From contig NC_081410.1 in the NCBI RefSeq assembly GCF_030272615.1, positions 504,606,942 through 504,670,941 of the forward strand: a stretch of DNA of 64,000 nucleotides, given 5' to 3'. This document shows positions 54,660-64,000 of the stretch, in pieces. The stretch's first letter is position 1; each line of letters starts with the position of its first letter. The position numbers and the translations under genes are program-made. The DNA is from Cryptomeria japonica. Taxonomy: Eukaryota > Streptophyta > Pinopsida > Cupressales > Cupressaceae. The notes under the pieces are model-generated. The model searched no databases, had not been told where the DNA came from, and saw only the letters and a program-made list of their open reading frames with translations.

Positions 54660-57088
54660 AAGAAAAATAGGTGTGAAGAAATGCCCCATAAAATGTAAAT
54701 TTAATGGGTGGTATGCCCCCTCGAGAGATGGGCCGAATTTTTTTATTTTTATTTTTTGAAAAATCGGGCGATCTCTTGAAAAAGAATGAAAAGTGGAGGG
54801 GAGGTAGAATAGAAGAAATTAGAACTAATGATGAAAGAATGGGAGAAAATGGAGTGAATATGAAGAAACAACAAGCCAGTGGGTACCCTGAGGTCATGCA
54901 AGAGATACATAGCAGATGTAGTGTGGGGTTTGGATTGATGCTATACAATTGATCAAAATTGGTTAAACAATCTGGTGCAATAGGTTTAATTGCCCCGATC
55001 AAGTCAAAGCGTGACAGTTAATGTCAGTTGGTCGCTTGGACATGATAAAGTCTGAGTAAGTGAATCAAAGTGACCTGATGTGACTTAGACAATTGATGTA
55101 ATTGCCCAATGAAGTCAAGGTATATGAAGCAAAATACTCGTTGAGACTTAGACAATTGATGTAATTGTCCATTAGATTGTGTTTGATTGGTTGATCAATT
55201 GATAGTGTGTGCGTGTGATGGATGGTTGTGGGGAATCATGGCAGCCCCGTTGAGACTAGGTCATTATGATAAATGCATGTTGTAGTCTAGGTTTGCCATA
55301 ATCGATTACCTGTTGAGACCCGAAGATACTTGATCAGAGTATCTGTTGATAGTCTAGGTGTGTGTGAGTTGATGTACCTGTGCAGACATAGTAACTTGCT
55401 TGGCTTATTGGATGACTTAGGATAGGAAACACAATCCCTCCTATTTAGAGATGGATGGTGATGAACGTGGCTTGATTAGGTTGATTGGGACACGATGTAG
55501 GGTATGTGATGGTGATTGTTGAGATGGGGAGGGTGGGCGGGGTTCAATGTTAGATAGAAGAAATGGAGGACCTATTACATTCCTATGGAAGAAGAGGAAA
55601 ATAGAGTATCCATTGTCATTACTATGTATGAATGATATGCAGCTATTTATGAATGTATGGATGGATGGAATGCAATGGAATGCAATGGAATGCAATGGAA
55701 TGCAATGGAATGCAATGGAATGCAATATATACAGATGAGATGGAATGATGATCCATGGTGCTTTATTTTTCATCATTGAGCTTTAAAATATTGTAAGAAA
55801 ATACAAGCAACTTGACATAAAGATTCAAGATGACCAGAGTATTTCTTACATGGATTTTATATAGCAAGTTAATACAAGCAACTTGATATAATGGATCAAG
55901 TTGACCTGAGTATTGCTTGCGGAACAGACAAGGATTATCTCCTTTCATGCATGACTTGGATCGTCCTCCTTGATCTTAGGCTGATCATATCCTGAGACAA
56001 GTGCATACCGTAATAAGAGATAAAACCTTTATCCAGTTTGGATGAGGTAGGAGGAACCAAAGAAAAAGCATTGTACTTGCAAACAAATAGTATATACATA
56101 AAGAATAAAGAATAAGGATCCTTGGTAATGGTTCATGCTCATATGGTTGAGGTATACGCTATAGTCAGCAAGCCGTAGTGATCTATGACTGTATTTTTGC
56201 CTATGATCACGTAACTTAGTGAACTTCCCACGTAGACACCATTAGTACATGCCCTAGAACTTCATCGGAAATAATGCATGAACGATACAAAATAATGCTG
56301 AAAGATCCCGATACAGATAAATGAATGATTGTACTCACAAATCAACCAAGTATTTGATAGCTTAACATAATTTTCTTGTCAAAGAAAACGTCACTTTTGT
56401 CTTTGTTTTGGTAAGGAAGGATGCATCCTTGTTGAAGACAGTTTGATTGTTGATGTTGATTGTGTGGTTGATTGGTAAATGGTCATTGTGTGAGTAGTTT
56501 GTCAATGTTTATTTTGGTATCTGCATGGATGGGTATGTACAAGGTGTTGCCATGTTTTTGTGTGATTTTTCAATGGTTTTGTCGATGTTTTTGGATTTTG
56601 AATTGTTTTGAATGTTTTTGGTATTTTTGCGAGATATTTTTGAATGTTTTTGGATTTTTGATGATTATTTGAATGAAGAACTTAATGAATCATAAGACAA
56701 TGCAGAATCCACTTCCATCAATAGGTTAAAGGCATTGCCCCCAGTTTTAGACATGACTATGAAAAAGCGGGATGCAAGATGTATGGAGTACTATCATAAT
56801 TGCAGAGGAATAACAAGCCATGGTTGATGGATGGATGGATGTATGTATGAAGTAGATGTGATCGCAACAAGTCTGAAAGACAATGGAGCCATAGCCTTTT
56901 ACGAGTGGCACCTATTTTCCAGGTTTTCACCATCGTACTTACCCAAGGTGCCACTGGAGTGGTTGTTCACCATTTGGATGCATGATTTTTCTTTACTTTT
57001 TTGAATGTTTTTGTATTTTCTTCAGGACATTTTTCTGAATGTTTTAGGTATTTTCTGGTATGTAGGGGAGACTGATGCTCTGTACAGC
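54660..57088 (-). other. element 4 3' untranslated region
   Basis: 2.4 kb between integrase stop and PPT without a convincing ORF. It contains the decamer repeat at 55666, a repeated phrase GACTTAGACAATTGATGTAA at about 55082 and 55145, and a second PPT-like tract near 56735. Confidence 0.6.
55666..55725. repeat. microsatellite (TGGAATGCAA)6
   Basis: Six perfect 10-bp units, preceded by GGAT-type repeats. Confidence 0.95.
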
Positions 57089-58496
57089 TTAGGTATAAAA
57101 CCGTTTGAGGTGCATGATGTTGATTGGATCTGCGAGCGGTTCTCCTTCTGATGTAGCCAACTGATATGCCCCGGACCCGAATACAGCAGTGACAACATAT
57201 GGGCCCAGCCAGTTTGATTCAAACTTGCCCTGATGTTCTTTGTTTGGTTGGTTGTGAGGATTCTCTCATAGAACAAGATAACCTACCTCAAATGTATGAG
57301 ATCTAACTCGGTGATTGTAGCTTCTGCTCATGCGTTGCTGATAGGCTTTAAGGTGATTGTATGCAGCTTGTCGCTTCTCATCGAGTAACTCTAAGTCCTG
57401 AAGACGGGATACTCTATATGTTTCATCATCGATGAGATTGTGCAAGGAAACCCATAATGATGGTATCTCGACCTCAATAGGCAAGATAGCTTCTGCACCA
57501 TAGACCAATGAATAAGGAGTTGCACCTGTAGGGGTTCGAATGCTAGTTCGATATGCCCATAGTGCCGGATTTAGTTGAACATGCCAGTCACGGCCGACAT
57601 CATTGACTATCTTCTTTAGGATCCTTAATATGTTTTTATTGGATGCTTCGGCCTGACCATTGCCTTATGGGTAATAGGGGGTGGAAAAGCGGTGTTGGAT
57701 ATGAAATTTATCACAAAGTTCACGGACATCCTGATTTTTGAAAGGGAGACCGTTATCTGTGATGATGGACATGGGAACACCATACCGGCAGATGATGTAG
57801 TTGAGGATGAACGAGGCGATCTGCTTGCCGTTGACTTGGGTAAGTGGAACAGCTTCGATCCACTTTGTGAAATATTCGGTGGCGGTAATAATGAATTTAT
57901 GGCCATTAGATGAAGATGGATGAATCTTACCCACAAGGTCAAGGCCCCATTGACAGAAAGGCCATGGTGTTGTGATTGGTTGTAGTTCCTAGGCTGGTGC
58001 ATGTATCAGGTCGCCATGAACTTGACATTTCTTGCATTTTCTGACAAAGTAGTAGGAATCCTTTTCCATAGATGGCCAAAATTATCCAGCTCGTAGGAGT
58101 TTCTTGGCGAGTGATGGACCACTTGAATGAGTCCCGCAAATTCCTTCATGTACCTCTTCCAAAGCCTTTGTTATCTCATCTTGTTCCAGACATCGAAGGA
58201 GAGTACCATCAAGACCGCATCGGTATAGGGTTTCGGCAATAATGGTATATCGAGCAGTTTGGCGAATGAAGGTTTTTCGTTGGTTATTCGATTGGTTGGG
58301 AGGAAGGGTGTGATCGCGGAGATAGGTGTAGAACTCACCGTACCATGGAGATTCAGAATTGACAAGGCGACATATCATCTCGGATTCAGGGATATCATAA
58401 GCGGGGATCCAAAGTTGTTCGACCAAGAACTCACAACGTGTTGAATTCTGTGGAAGATCTAGGAGAGATGCAATGGTAGCCATAGCGTCAGCAGCT
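57089..58496 (-). pseudogene. element 4 integrase
   Basis: HHCC zinc finger in ALEEVHEGICGTHSSGPSLA ... RKCKKCQVHG; core WGLDLVGKIHPSSSNGHKF, SIITDNGLPFKNQDV and [12 protein letters not shown], so all three catalytic residues are present. C-terminal [34 protein letters not shown] and NIMHLKRFYT-stop (57089-57091). Stops near 58081, 58000, 57664 and 57266 interrupt it. No chromodomain. Confidence 0.88.
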
Positions 58497-59074
58497 CGAT
58501 TCTGATCTCTTGGTATCTACTCAAAAGTGATAGTAGTAAATGATATCTTTAGAGTGTCCACCATTTGCTTATATGGCATGAGTTTATCATCTTTGGTCTA
58601 ATATTCATCAGTTGCTTGTCGAATGACTAGTTGGGAATCGCCATATACTTGCAGTTCTTGTAATTTCCATTGGATGGCTAACCTGAGTCCTGTGCTCAAG
58701 GCCTCATACTCGGCTATATTGTTTGTGCATGGAAATGTGAGCCTGTAAGACTTCGGGATGCTATCACCTTGAGGTGTGATAAACAGAATGCCTACCCCCG
58801 AGCCATGCCTAGTGTATGAACCATCAAAATATAGTTTCCATGGTTGTGCTGTTGTGATCATGAATATCTCTTCATCTGGAAAATTGGAAATAAGAGGATG
58901 ATTGCCTGTGAGTGTTGCATCGGCCAACTGATCTGCAATAACCTGACCTTTGATAGCTTTACGGTCTACATACTCAATGTCAAATTCACTTAGAATCATC
59001 ACCCATTTGGCCAAGCGACCTGTTAATGCTGCTTTGCTGAGTAAATACTTGAGTGGATCAATCTTTGCAATGAG
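58497..59074 (-). pseudogene. element 4 second (archaeal-like) RNase H
   Basis: WKLYFDGSYTRHGSGVGILF, PCTNNIAEYEALSTGLRLAI and LQVYGDSQLVIRQATDEY give the D, E and D positions; RDQNRAADAMA just after gives the last. It follows the RT-linked RNase H, the normal Tat order. Preceded by a stop (TAG, probably from CAG) at about 59073. Confidence 0.85.
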
Positions 59075-61045
59075 CTATACCTTATGTGTCAACAGATAGT
59101 GCCTTAGTTTAGTGGCTGCCGGGATTACTGCTAGGCAAGCTCGCTCAATAGGTGTGTAAATGAGTTCATAGCCAACCAGTGTGCAAGAGATATAGTAAAC
59201 AGCACACTCTTTGCCTTCTGCATTATGTTGTGCCAGTAATACACCTAATGCTGTACTTGTTGCTGAGATATAGAGTAACAATGGTCTACTTGGATCTGGT
59301 GGCATCAACAATGGTGGATTCATGAGATAGTTTTTAAGCGTCTGAAATGCTTGCTGGCATCGGGCATCCCACTGAAAGCAGATGTTCTTGTGTAGCAGAT
59401 GTGTGAATGGGTGACACTTATCAGCCAATTGTGCAATGAATCTTCGGATGGATTGAAGTCGTCCTTGTAGGGTCCTTAGCTGACTGATATTCTTTGGTGG
59501 TGGCATATCCATGATTGCTTTTACCTTTGCTGGGTCGACCTCAATACCTTTGCTTGAGACAATGTATCCTAGAATTTTCCCGGAGGTTACTCCAAAGACA
59601 CATTTCTTTGGGTTGAGTCGAACATGGTATTGTTCCAGTCTATCAAAGATTTTATCTAAGATGTGGAGATGTCCTTCTCTAGTGAGTGATTTTGCTAGTA
59701 AGTCATCCACATAATCTTCCATCATGGTATGCATCATGTCATGGAAGATGGTGGTCATTGCTCTCTGATAGGTTGCTCCTGCATTCTTGAGACCGAAAGG
59801 CATCACACTCCAGCAATATGTGCCCCATGGACCTGTGAAGGCTGTCTTATGTTGATCTTCTGGTGTGATCTTGATTTGATTGTATCCTGAAAAGCCATCC
59901 ATGAGTGAAAGCATGGCATGTCCTGCTGTCAGATCCATTATGATGTCGATATTTGGAAGGGGGAAGTCATCCTTAGCACAGGCCTTATTCAGATCTCTGA
60001 AGTCAGTACAAATGCGGATGCCCCCTTTTGGTTTGCCGACAGGCACAATGTTGGAGATCCATTCTGCATAATCAATTGGCCTAATGAAACCAACATCTAG
60101 GAGTTTCTTGAGTTCTGTTTTGACTAGCACTGTAATCTGGGGATGCATCTTACGAAGCTTCTGCTTGACAGGTTTGGCTCCTTCTGCTACGGTGAGGTGA
60201 TGCATGACTAAATCAGGATCAAGCCCAGGCATGTCTGCATATGACCATGCAAAGTTGATCTGATGCTTCTGGAAGAACTCTATAAATTTAGGTTGTTCCT
60301 TTGGAGTGAGAAGAGATGCCAGATGTATGAGATGAGGATTTTGAGGAGTCCCCACATTATATTCTTTGGTTTCCTCGATGAGAATCGTTGATCGTTCATA
60401 TTGTACATTAGTAGGGAGAATGTCAAACCCTTCATCCTTAGGTGCCTCAGAGAGGTTTTCACCGTTGGATACGCTCTTTCTTTTTACTTTTGTCGGATCA
60501 AACAGTGCCACAGTGTGGTTTTCACTGGAAGATCCATGTTTTATTGTTATATTTTTGCAGCTGAAAGGTTTGGCATCCGCCCTGAAGTATGTTGCGCTAT
60601 TAAGTTCTATGGCGAATCCAGCTTTGTGATCCCCTCTTGGTAGGTTATCCCTTAATTCCAAAAAGTCAATGATGGCCTCATCATTTTGGAAGAAGTCAAG
60701 ACATGGGGGATTTGGTTGGTTCCATTCGATGAGTTCAGGGTGGATAATGGGCATTACTTCATCGATTAGGTTAAGTGCGTTAGATGCATCGATGAGGGTT
60801 AAGACATTATGGTGAAGGTCGTTAATGGTACTCTCCCTGTCAGAATCAGGTGTAGGATGAGACGTAGGGTCTGTGGAAGATGTTTCCAGTTCAGGAACCC
60901 AAGTGGTCTTTATCTGTGCTTCTCCATAAACAGGGATGTCTTTGCGTGGTGCAGGTAGTGGTGCATCTTCCTCATCTGAAGTATTAAGCTGCACGGAATC
61001 AAATTCCCACTCATGTGAGTCGGTCTCTGAATCACTTTCCAGCAT
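59075..61045 (-). CDS. element 4 reverse transcriptase - RNase H, 656 codons open
   Basis: The longest intact pol stretch in the window. After an acidic linker come YADMPGLDPDLVMHHLTVAE, GFIRPIDYAEWISNIVPVGK, IRICTDFRDLNKACAKDDFP, MDGFSGYNQIKITPEDQ, MPFGLKNAGATYQRAM and active site YVDD at 59713-59702. The thumb (LQSIRRFIAQLADKCHPF) and RNase H (LLLYISATSTALGVLLAQHN, ERACLAVIPAATKLRHYL) follow. It copies the element RNA into DNA. The frame is open upstream to 61045; the translated unit would be the Gag-Pol precursor, so this start is only the end of the open stretch. Confidence 0.9.
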   Translation of the reverse strand: MLESDSETDSHEWEFDSVQLNTSDEEDAPLPAPRKDIPVYGEAQIKTTWVPELETSSTDPTSHPTPDSDRESTINDLHHNVLTLIDASNALNLIDEVMPIIHPELIEWNQPNPPCLDFFQNDEAIIDFLELRDNLPRGDHKAGFAIELNSATYFRADAKPFSCKNITIKHGSSSENHTVALFDPTKVKRKSVSNGENLSEAPKDEGFDILPTNVQYERSTILIEETKEYNVGTPQNPHLIHLASLLTPKEQPKFIEFFQKHQINFAWSYADMPGLDPDLVMHHLTVAEGAKPVKQKLRKMHPQITVLVKTELKKLLDVGFIRPIDYAEWISNIVPVGKPKGGIRICTDFRDLNKACAKDDFPLPNIDIIMDLTAGHAMLSLMDGFSGYNQIKITPEDQHKTAFTGPWGTYCWSVMPFGLKNAGATYQRAMTTIFHDMMHTMMEDYVDDLLAKSLTREGHLHILDKIFDRLEQYHVRLNPKKCVFGVTSGKILGYIVSSKGIEVDPAKVKAIMDMPPPKNISQLRTLQGRLQSIRRFIAQLADKCHPFTHLLHKNICFQWDARCQQAFQTLKNYLMNPPLLMPPDPSRPLLLYISATSTALGVLLAQHNAEGKECAVYYISCTLVGYELIYTPIERACLAVIPAATKLRHYLLTHKV

Positions 61046-61187
61046 CCGATTGCTATACCATACTGGGATGTCTTTTGAGTTAAATACTCCAGGTGTGATT
61101 GGTTGATGTACCTTTGTAATGATCAGTGCTGCAGGGCAGTTGATGGAGATTAAAGAATCTGATACGGGAAGTATTGGTAGTATTGAC

Positions 61188-61856
61188 TCAGTGGTTTCTG
61201 CTGGAACTGCTGGTGTTATAGATGCTGCTTGCGGGTGCTGATACAGTTACTGCTGCTAATGGTGCGACTGATGAGATGATGAGTTCGTTTGATGGGATGA
61301 GTGGCATTGGTGATAGTTGTGTTGGGGTTTTGAGCCTCAGTGGGGCTTTTGGGATGATGCTTGAGGGTGCTTTGATTATGAAAGGTGCCCGCTTTGCAGT
61401 AGGTGGACAAAATGGGTTGCTGGGTTTTCCTTTGAACTTGAGTTTAGGAAAGATTTCTTTTTCAAAGTCGAGGCCTGTATTACCTTTGGGCTTGAATTCC
61501 GGCAGCAGGGGTTCATGTCGTCCTTGTTTGCAATATCCCAAATCACTTTGACCATCATACCCCATTCGTTGCATAATGAGGAGACCTTTGCCATACTGTT
61601 CCATAGGAAGTGTAACTCACGGTATATCAGTGGTGATGGGATCTTTATAGATCCATTCCGCTAGGTCCTCATCTTGTGTTTCTTCCTCTTGACTCTTTCC
61701 AAGAACGAAGGGCGTCAAAGCACATGCTGGTATGTTTAGTGGTTGGTGGAGTACCTGTTGTGGTTTACCATGTGTTCTAGGAGAAGTGGGCATTTGTCCC
61801 ACACAAAAGAGTTGACTCAAGTTGTATTCCCCGGGACCTTCCTCTACTATTTTCAT
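61188..61856 (-). pseudogene. element 4 linker with G-patch-like motif
   Basis: MEQYGKGLLIMQRMGYDGQS, DLGYCKQGRHEPLLPEFKPK (61604 onward) has the Gly spacing of a G-patch (G-x-G, hydrophobic-x2-MGY, LG, G). It lies between protease and RT, as in elements 1 and 3. The rest is Pro/Ser/Ala-rich. One stop lies between 61617 and 61604. Confidence 0.65.
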
Positions 61857-61961
61857 TTTAAGCTTTTCTTGCGTTGGTATAGTGGTGTTCGAACTGGCAA
61901 GAGAGGCGGGACTTATATATGATGTGGAGGAAATGGCTTCTCTATTATTAGGAACAGTAAT

Positions 61962-62580
61962 CTATGGTTGATGGCTGATATTATGGCAAAATGCAAAGGG
62001 GTTTGCATCACCCAGAATTGTGATCTCTACACCGTTATGTGGGAACTTGATACATTGATGGTAGGTAGATGGAACGGCTTGCATGGCATGTATCCAAGGT
62101 CTCCCTAATAATAGATTGTATGGCAGAGGAAGGTCCAGAACCTGACAGATGATGTGCTTTACCACAGGGCCCACGCGGATTGGTAGTACCACAGCTCCTT
62201 TGGATGAATGCTCCGCATCGTCATAGGATTTGATTGTGATCTTCTTATGAGGATCCACTGATTCTACCGCATAGCCCAATGCTGTGACCAACTGTAGTGT
62301 ACAAATGTTCAGGCTTGCTCCATTATCGATCAAGACTCACTTGATCCTGTGTTGGTTGATAAAGCCTTCAATGTGTAGCGAAGCGTTATGAGGTTGCTGG
62401 AAGGAAGAGTTGTCACTTTCGGAAAAAGTGAGACAAGGTGATGACTTTAGACTTCCAACCATTGCTTGAAATTGGTCTGTATTTAGGTTTGCAGGGACTG
62501 ACACCTCTTGGAGTGCTTGATCCAAGATAGTTTTATGAGATGGCGATAGACGTAAAAGCTCTAAAATGGATATAAGCGCA
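61962..62580 (-). pseudogene. element 4 aspartic protease
   Basis: Active site LIDNGASLNICTLQL near 62333; flap region IKSYDDAEHSSKGAVVLPIR; YNLLLGRPWIHAMQAVPSTY. The upstream helix block (ISILELLRLSPSHKTILDQA) joins it to gag. A TGA just before LIDNG (62334-62336) probably derives from CGA. Confidence 0.85.
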
Positions 62581-62594
62581 GGGGTTTTGTCTAA

Positions 62595-63995
62595 TTATTC
62601 CACAAGATTGTACTGCTTTGGGATGGAGGTGGTGCCTTGTGGAGCTGTCTTTATGGTAACTTTGTCGCGACACGTAACAACATTGCAATTTGAGTTGGGA
62701 TTTTTGAAGGTTATAGTTGCAACTTGTTCATTGGCATCATACAGATGATTTACAATGTAATTATACGCAGCCTGTGTATAATAAGTGGTATCAGTGCCTC
62801 GCCTAGAAGTGGAAGGACCCCTTTGATCTTGTGATGGAAGTGGATTTTTGAACATCAGATGATCATTATTTGTTGTTTTTGGGTCATGTCCTTCCATTTC
62901 AATTTCTCCTCGATCAATAAGATCCTGAATGAGATCTTTCAATCGGTGACAATTACTTGTCTTGTGCCCTCTTCCTTGATGGAATTCACAGTGTTCAGTA
63001 TCTCTCCACCATGCCGGTTTCACTTGAGGCTCATAGTTTGATAGCTTAGGCAGAGTGACCAAATTTTGAGAAATGAGTTGTCGCAATACTGTTTCAATGG
63101 GTTCCCCTAAGGGAGTGTATGTGTGTTTCTGTTTTTGCTGACGAGGTCTAGGTTCATCGTAAGATGTGATGCGACCTTGATTAGAACGAACATTTGTGTT
63201 GTTTTGAGGTGGAGGATTTTGTCCTGCAAACCAAACCACGGGTTGTGCGTTTTGGATAGTCCTGGCATCCACAACCCCATCGTTGACGATATTCTTGTTT
63301 TTATTCCAGAAGCTTGGTTTATCACTATTGAAGCGCGGGCGAGGACCATCTTTTGGTTCATTAAAGATTTTGATGAGTCCTTTCTTGATGAGTGCCCGTT
63401 CACATTTTAAACCCTTGGTGATCATATCATTAAAAGAGTCTGTGTCTTTGACATCCAGATGAAATTCCATTTCTTCGTTTAAGTTGGAAATGAATATTTC
63501 CACTAGTTCTCGTTCAGGTAACTGAAGAGAACGTCTGCTAGACATTTGACGCCATCGTTGCAGGAATACTGAGAATTGCTCACCTGGTTTTTGTTTGGTG
63601 TTGCATAGATCAGCCATGGTGACATCGTGTTCAATGTTATGAGAGTAATGAGCTAGGAACTTCTGGATGAGTTCCTCAAATGTTCTAATGCCACCTGGTA
63701 GTCGGGAAAACCATGATGTGGTTGTTCCTCCCAAGCTTTGGGGAAAAAGGCGCATTTGGTAGGTGTCTTCATATGCCACTTCAAGACAAGCGGAATGAAA
63801 TTCTCTGACATGATCACGAGGATCTCCCTTTCCTCTATATTTTTCGAATTTGGGTGTTTCGAATCCTCGAGGAAATGGTGGCATGTAAAGATTCCTATCA
63901 AAAGGATAGGGACAAATGTCATTGAGTGAGAATTGGTTAGTCTTGACACCACTATGAAGCTGTTGGGCGAGATTCTCGACTTGTTGCCGCAACAT
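62595..63995 (-). CDS. element 4 gag (5' end beyond window)
   Basis: 466 codons open. Capsid: KYRGKGDPRDHVREFHSACL, YQMRLFPQSLGGTTTSWFSR, EELIQKFLAHYSHNIEHDVT, KQKPGEQFSVFLQRWRQMSS, the retrotransposon gag domain. Later CEFHQGRGHKTSNCHRLKDL is a zinc-finger-like Cys/His motif (C-x2-H-x4-H-x4-C) typical of Tat-type gag proteins. It ends NLVE-stop; TAA there probably derives from CAA, since the reading continues into the protease linker. The true start may lie past 64000. Confidence 0.88.
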   Translation of the reverse strand: MLRQQVENLAQQLHSGVKTNQFSLNDICPYPFDRNLYMPPFPRGFETPKFEKYRGKGDPRDHVREFHSACLEVAYEDTYQMRLFPQSLGGTTTSWFSRLPGGIRTFEELIQKFLAHYSHNIEHDVTMADLCNTKQKPGEQFSVFLQRWRQMSSRRSLQLPERELVEIFISNLNEEMEFHLDVKDTDSFNDMITKGLKCERALIKKGLIKIFNEPKDGPRPRFNSDKPSFWNKNKNIVNDGVVDARTIQNAQPVVWFAGQNPPPQNNTNVRSNQGRITSYDEPRPRQQKQKHTYTPLGEPIETVLRQLISQNLVTLPKLSNYEPQVKPAWWRDTEHCEFHQGRGHKTSNCHRLKDLIQDLIDRGEIEMEGHDPKTTNNDHLMFKNPLPSQDQRGPSTSRRGTDTTYYTQAAYNYIVNHLYDANEQVATITFKNPNSNCNVVTCRDKVTIKTAPQGTTSIPKQYNLVE

Positions 63996-64000
63996 CTCCA

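Noticed and set aside
55441-55776. ORF with repeated IAFHC/AFHCIP peptide
   Set aside because: Translation of the 10-bp microsatellite.
1-64000. Host protein-coding gene or structural RNA gene
   Set aside because: Every supported protein motif belongs to a transposable element or its passenger ORF; no tRNA or rRNA-like sequence was recognised by eye.

Overview
The window looks like heterochromatic repeat DNA from a large-genome seed plant. A gymnosperm is my best guess, inferred from the many nested Ty3/gypsy elements, the Tat-type polyproteins with two RNase H domains and the LINE ORF1 fragments. A fern or a large angiosperm genome is not excluded. I see no intact host gene, tRNA or rRNA. 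Almost every coding stretch is a retrotransposon protein, and nearly all are interrupted by stops of the kind left by C-to-T decay of methylated cytosine.

Layout. (1) 1-1500: minus-strand piece of an extra ORF (eORF) followed by an array of short palindromes. (2) 2283-4000: degenerate plus-strand ORF of unknown function. (3) 4866-5370 and 24657-25473: two parts of a plus-strand LINE ORF1, apparently split by (4) a 19-kb minus-strand head-to-tail concatemer (5371-24656) of an unusual Ty3/gypsy element. Read 5' to 3' on the minus strand, its parts give the order LTR - PBS - gag - protease - RNase H - RT - RNase H - integrase - palindrome array - eORF of about 1,200 codons - PPT - LTR. (5) 25474-52455: element 1, a 3'-truncated plus-strand Tat-like element. 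It contains element 2 (29099-50050, a chromodomain Ty3/gypsy element with target duplication ATTTT). Element 2 in turn carries element 3 (30934-43018, same family as element 1, two 1361-bp LTRs) inside its 5' LTR. Element 1 also holds a 465-bp solo LTR (51300-51764, target duplication CATGT). (6) 52716-64000: element 4, a minus-strand Tat-like element with 3' LTR, pol and most of gag; its 5' end lies beyond the window.

How the genes work together. Within each element, gag would form the particle, the aspartic protease would process the polyprotein, RT and RNase H would copy the RNA, and integrase would insert the DNA. Two accessory functions stand out: the sense eORF between integrase and LTR in the concatemer, and an antisense, apparently intron-containing plant-mobile-domain gene between integrase and 3' LTR in element 3. 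Elements 1 and 3 have no recognisable gag and may have depended on gag supplied in trans.

The most unusual signal is the palindrome array. Three copies contain about 45 palindromes spaced 42-54 bp apart, most often about 48 bp, each with a conserved core near GGACTTTAAAGTCC. The outer arms differ from unit to unit but stay self-complementary. The array lies between integrase and the eORF.
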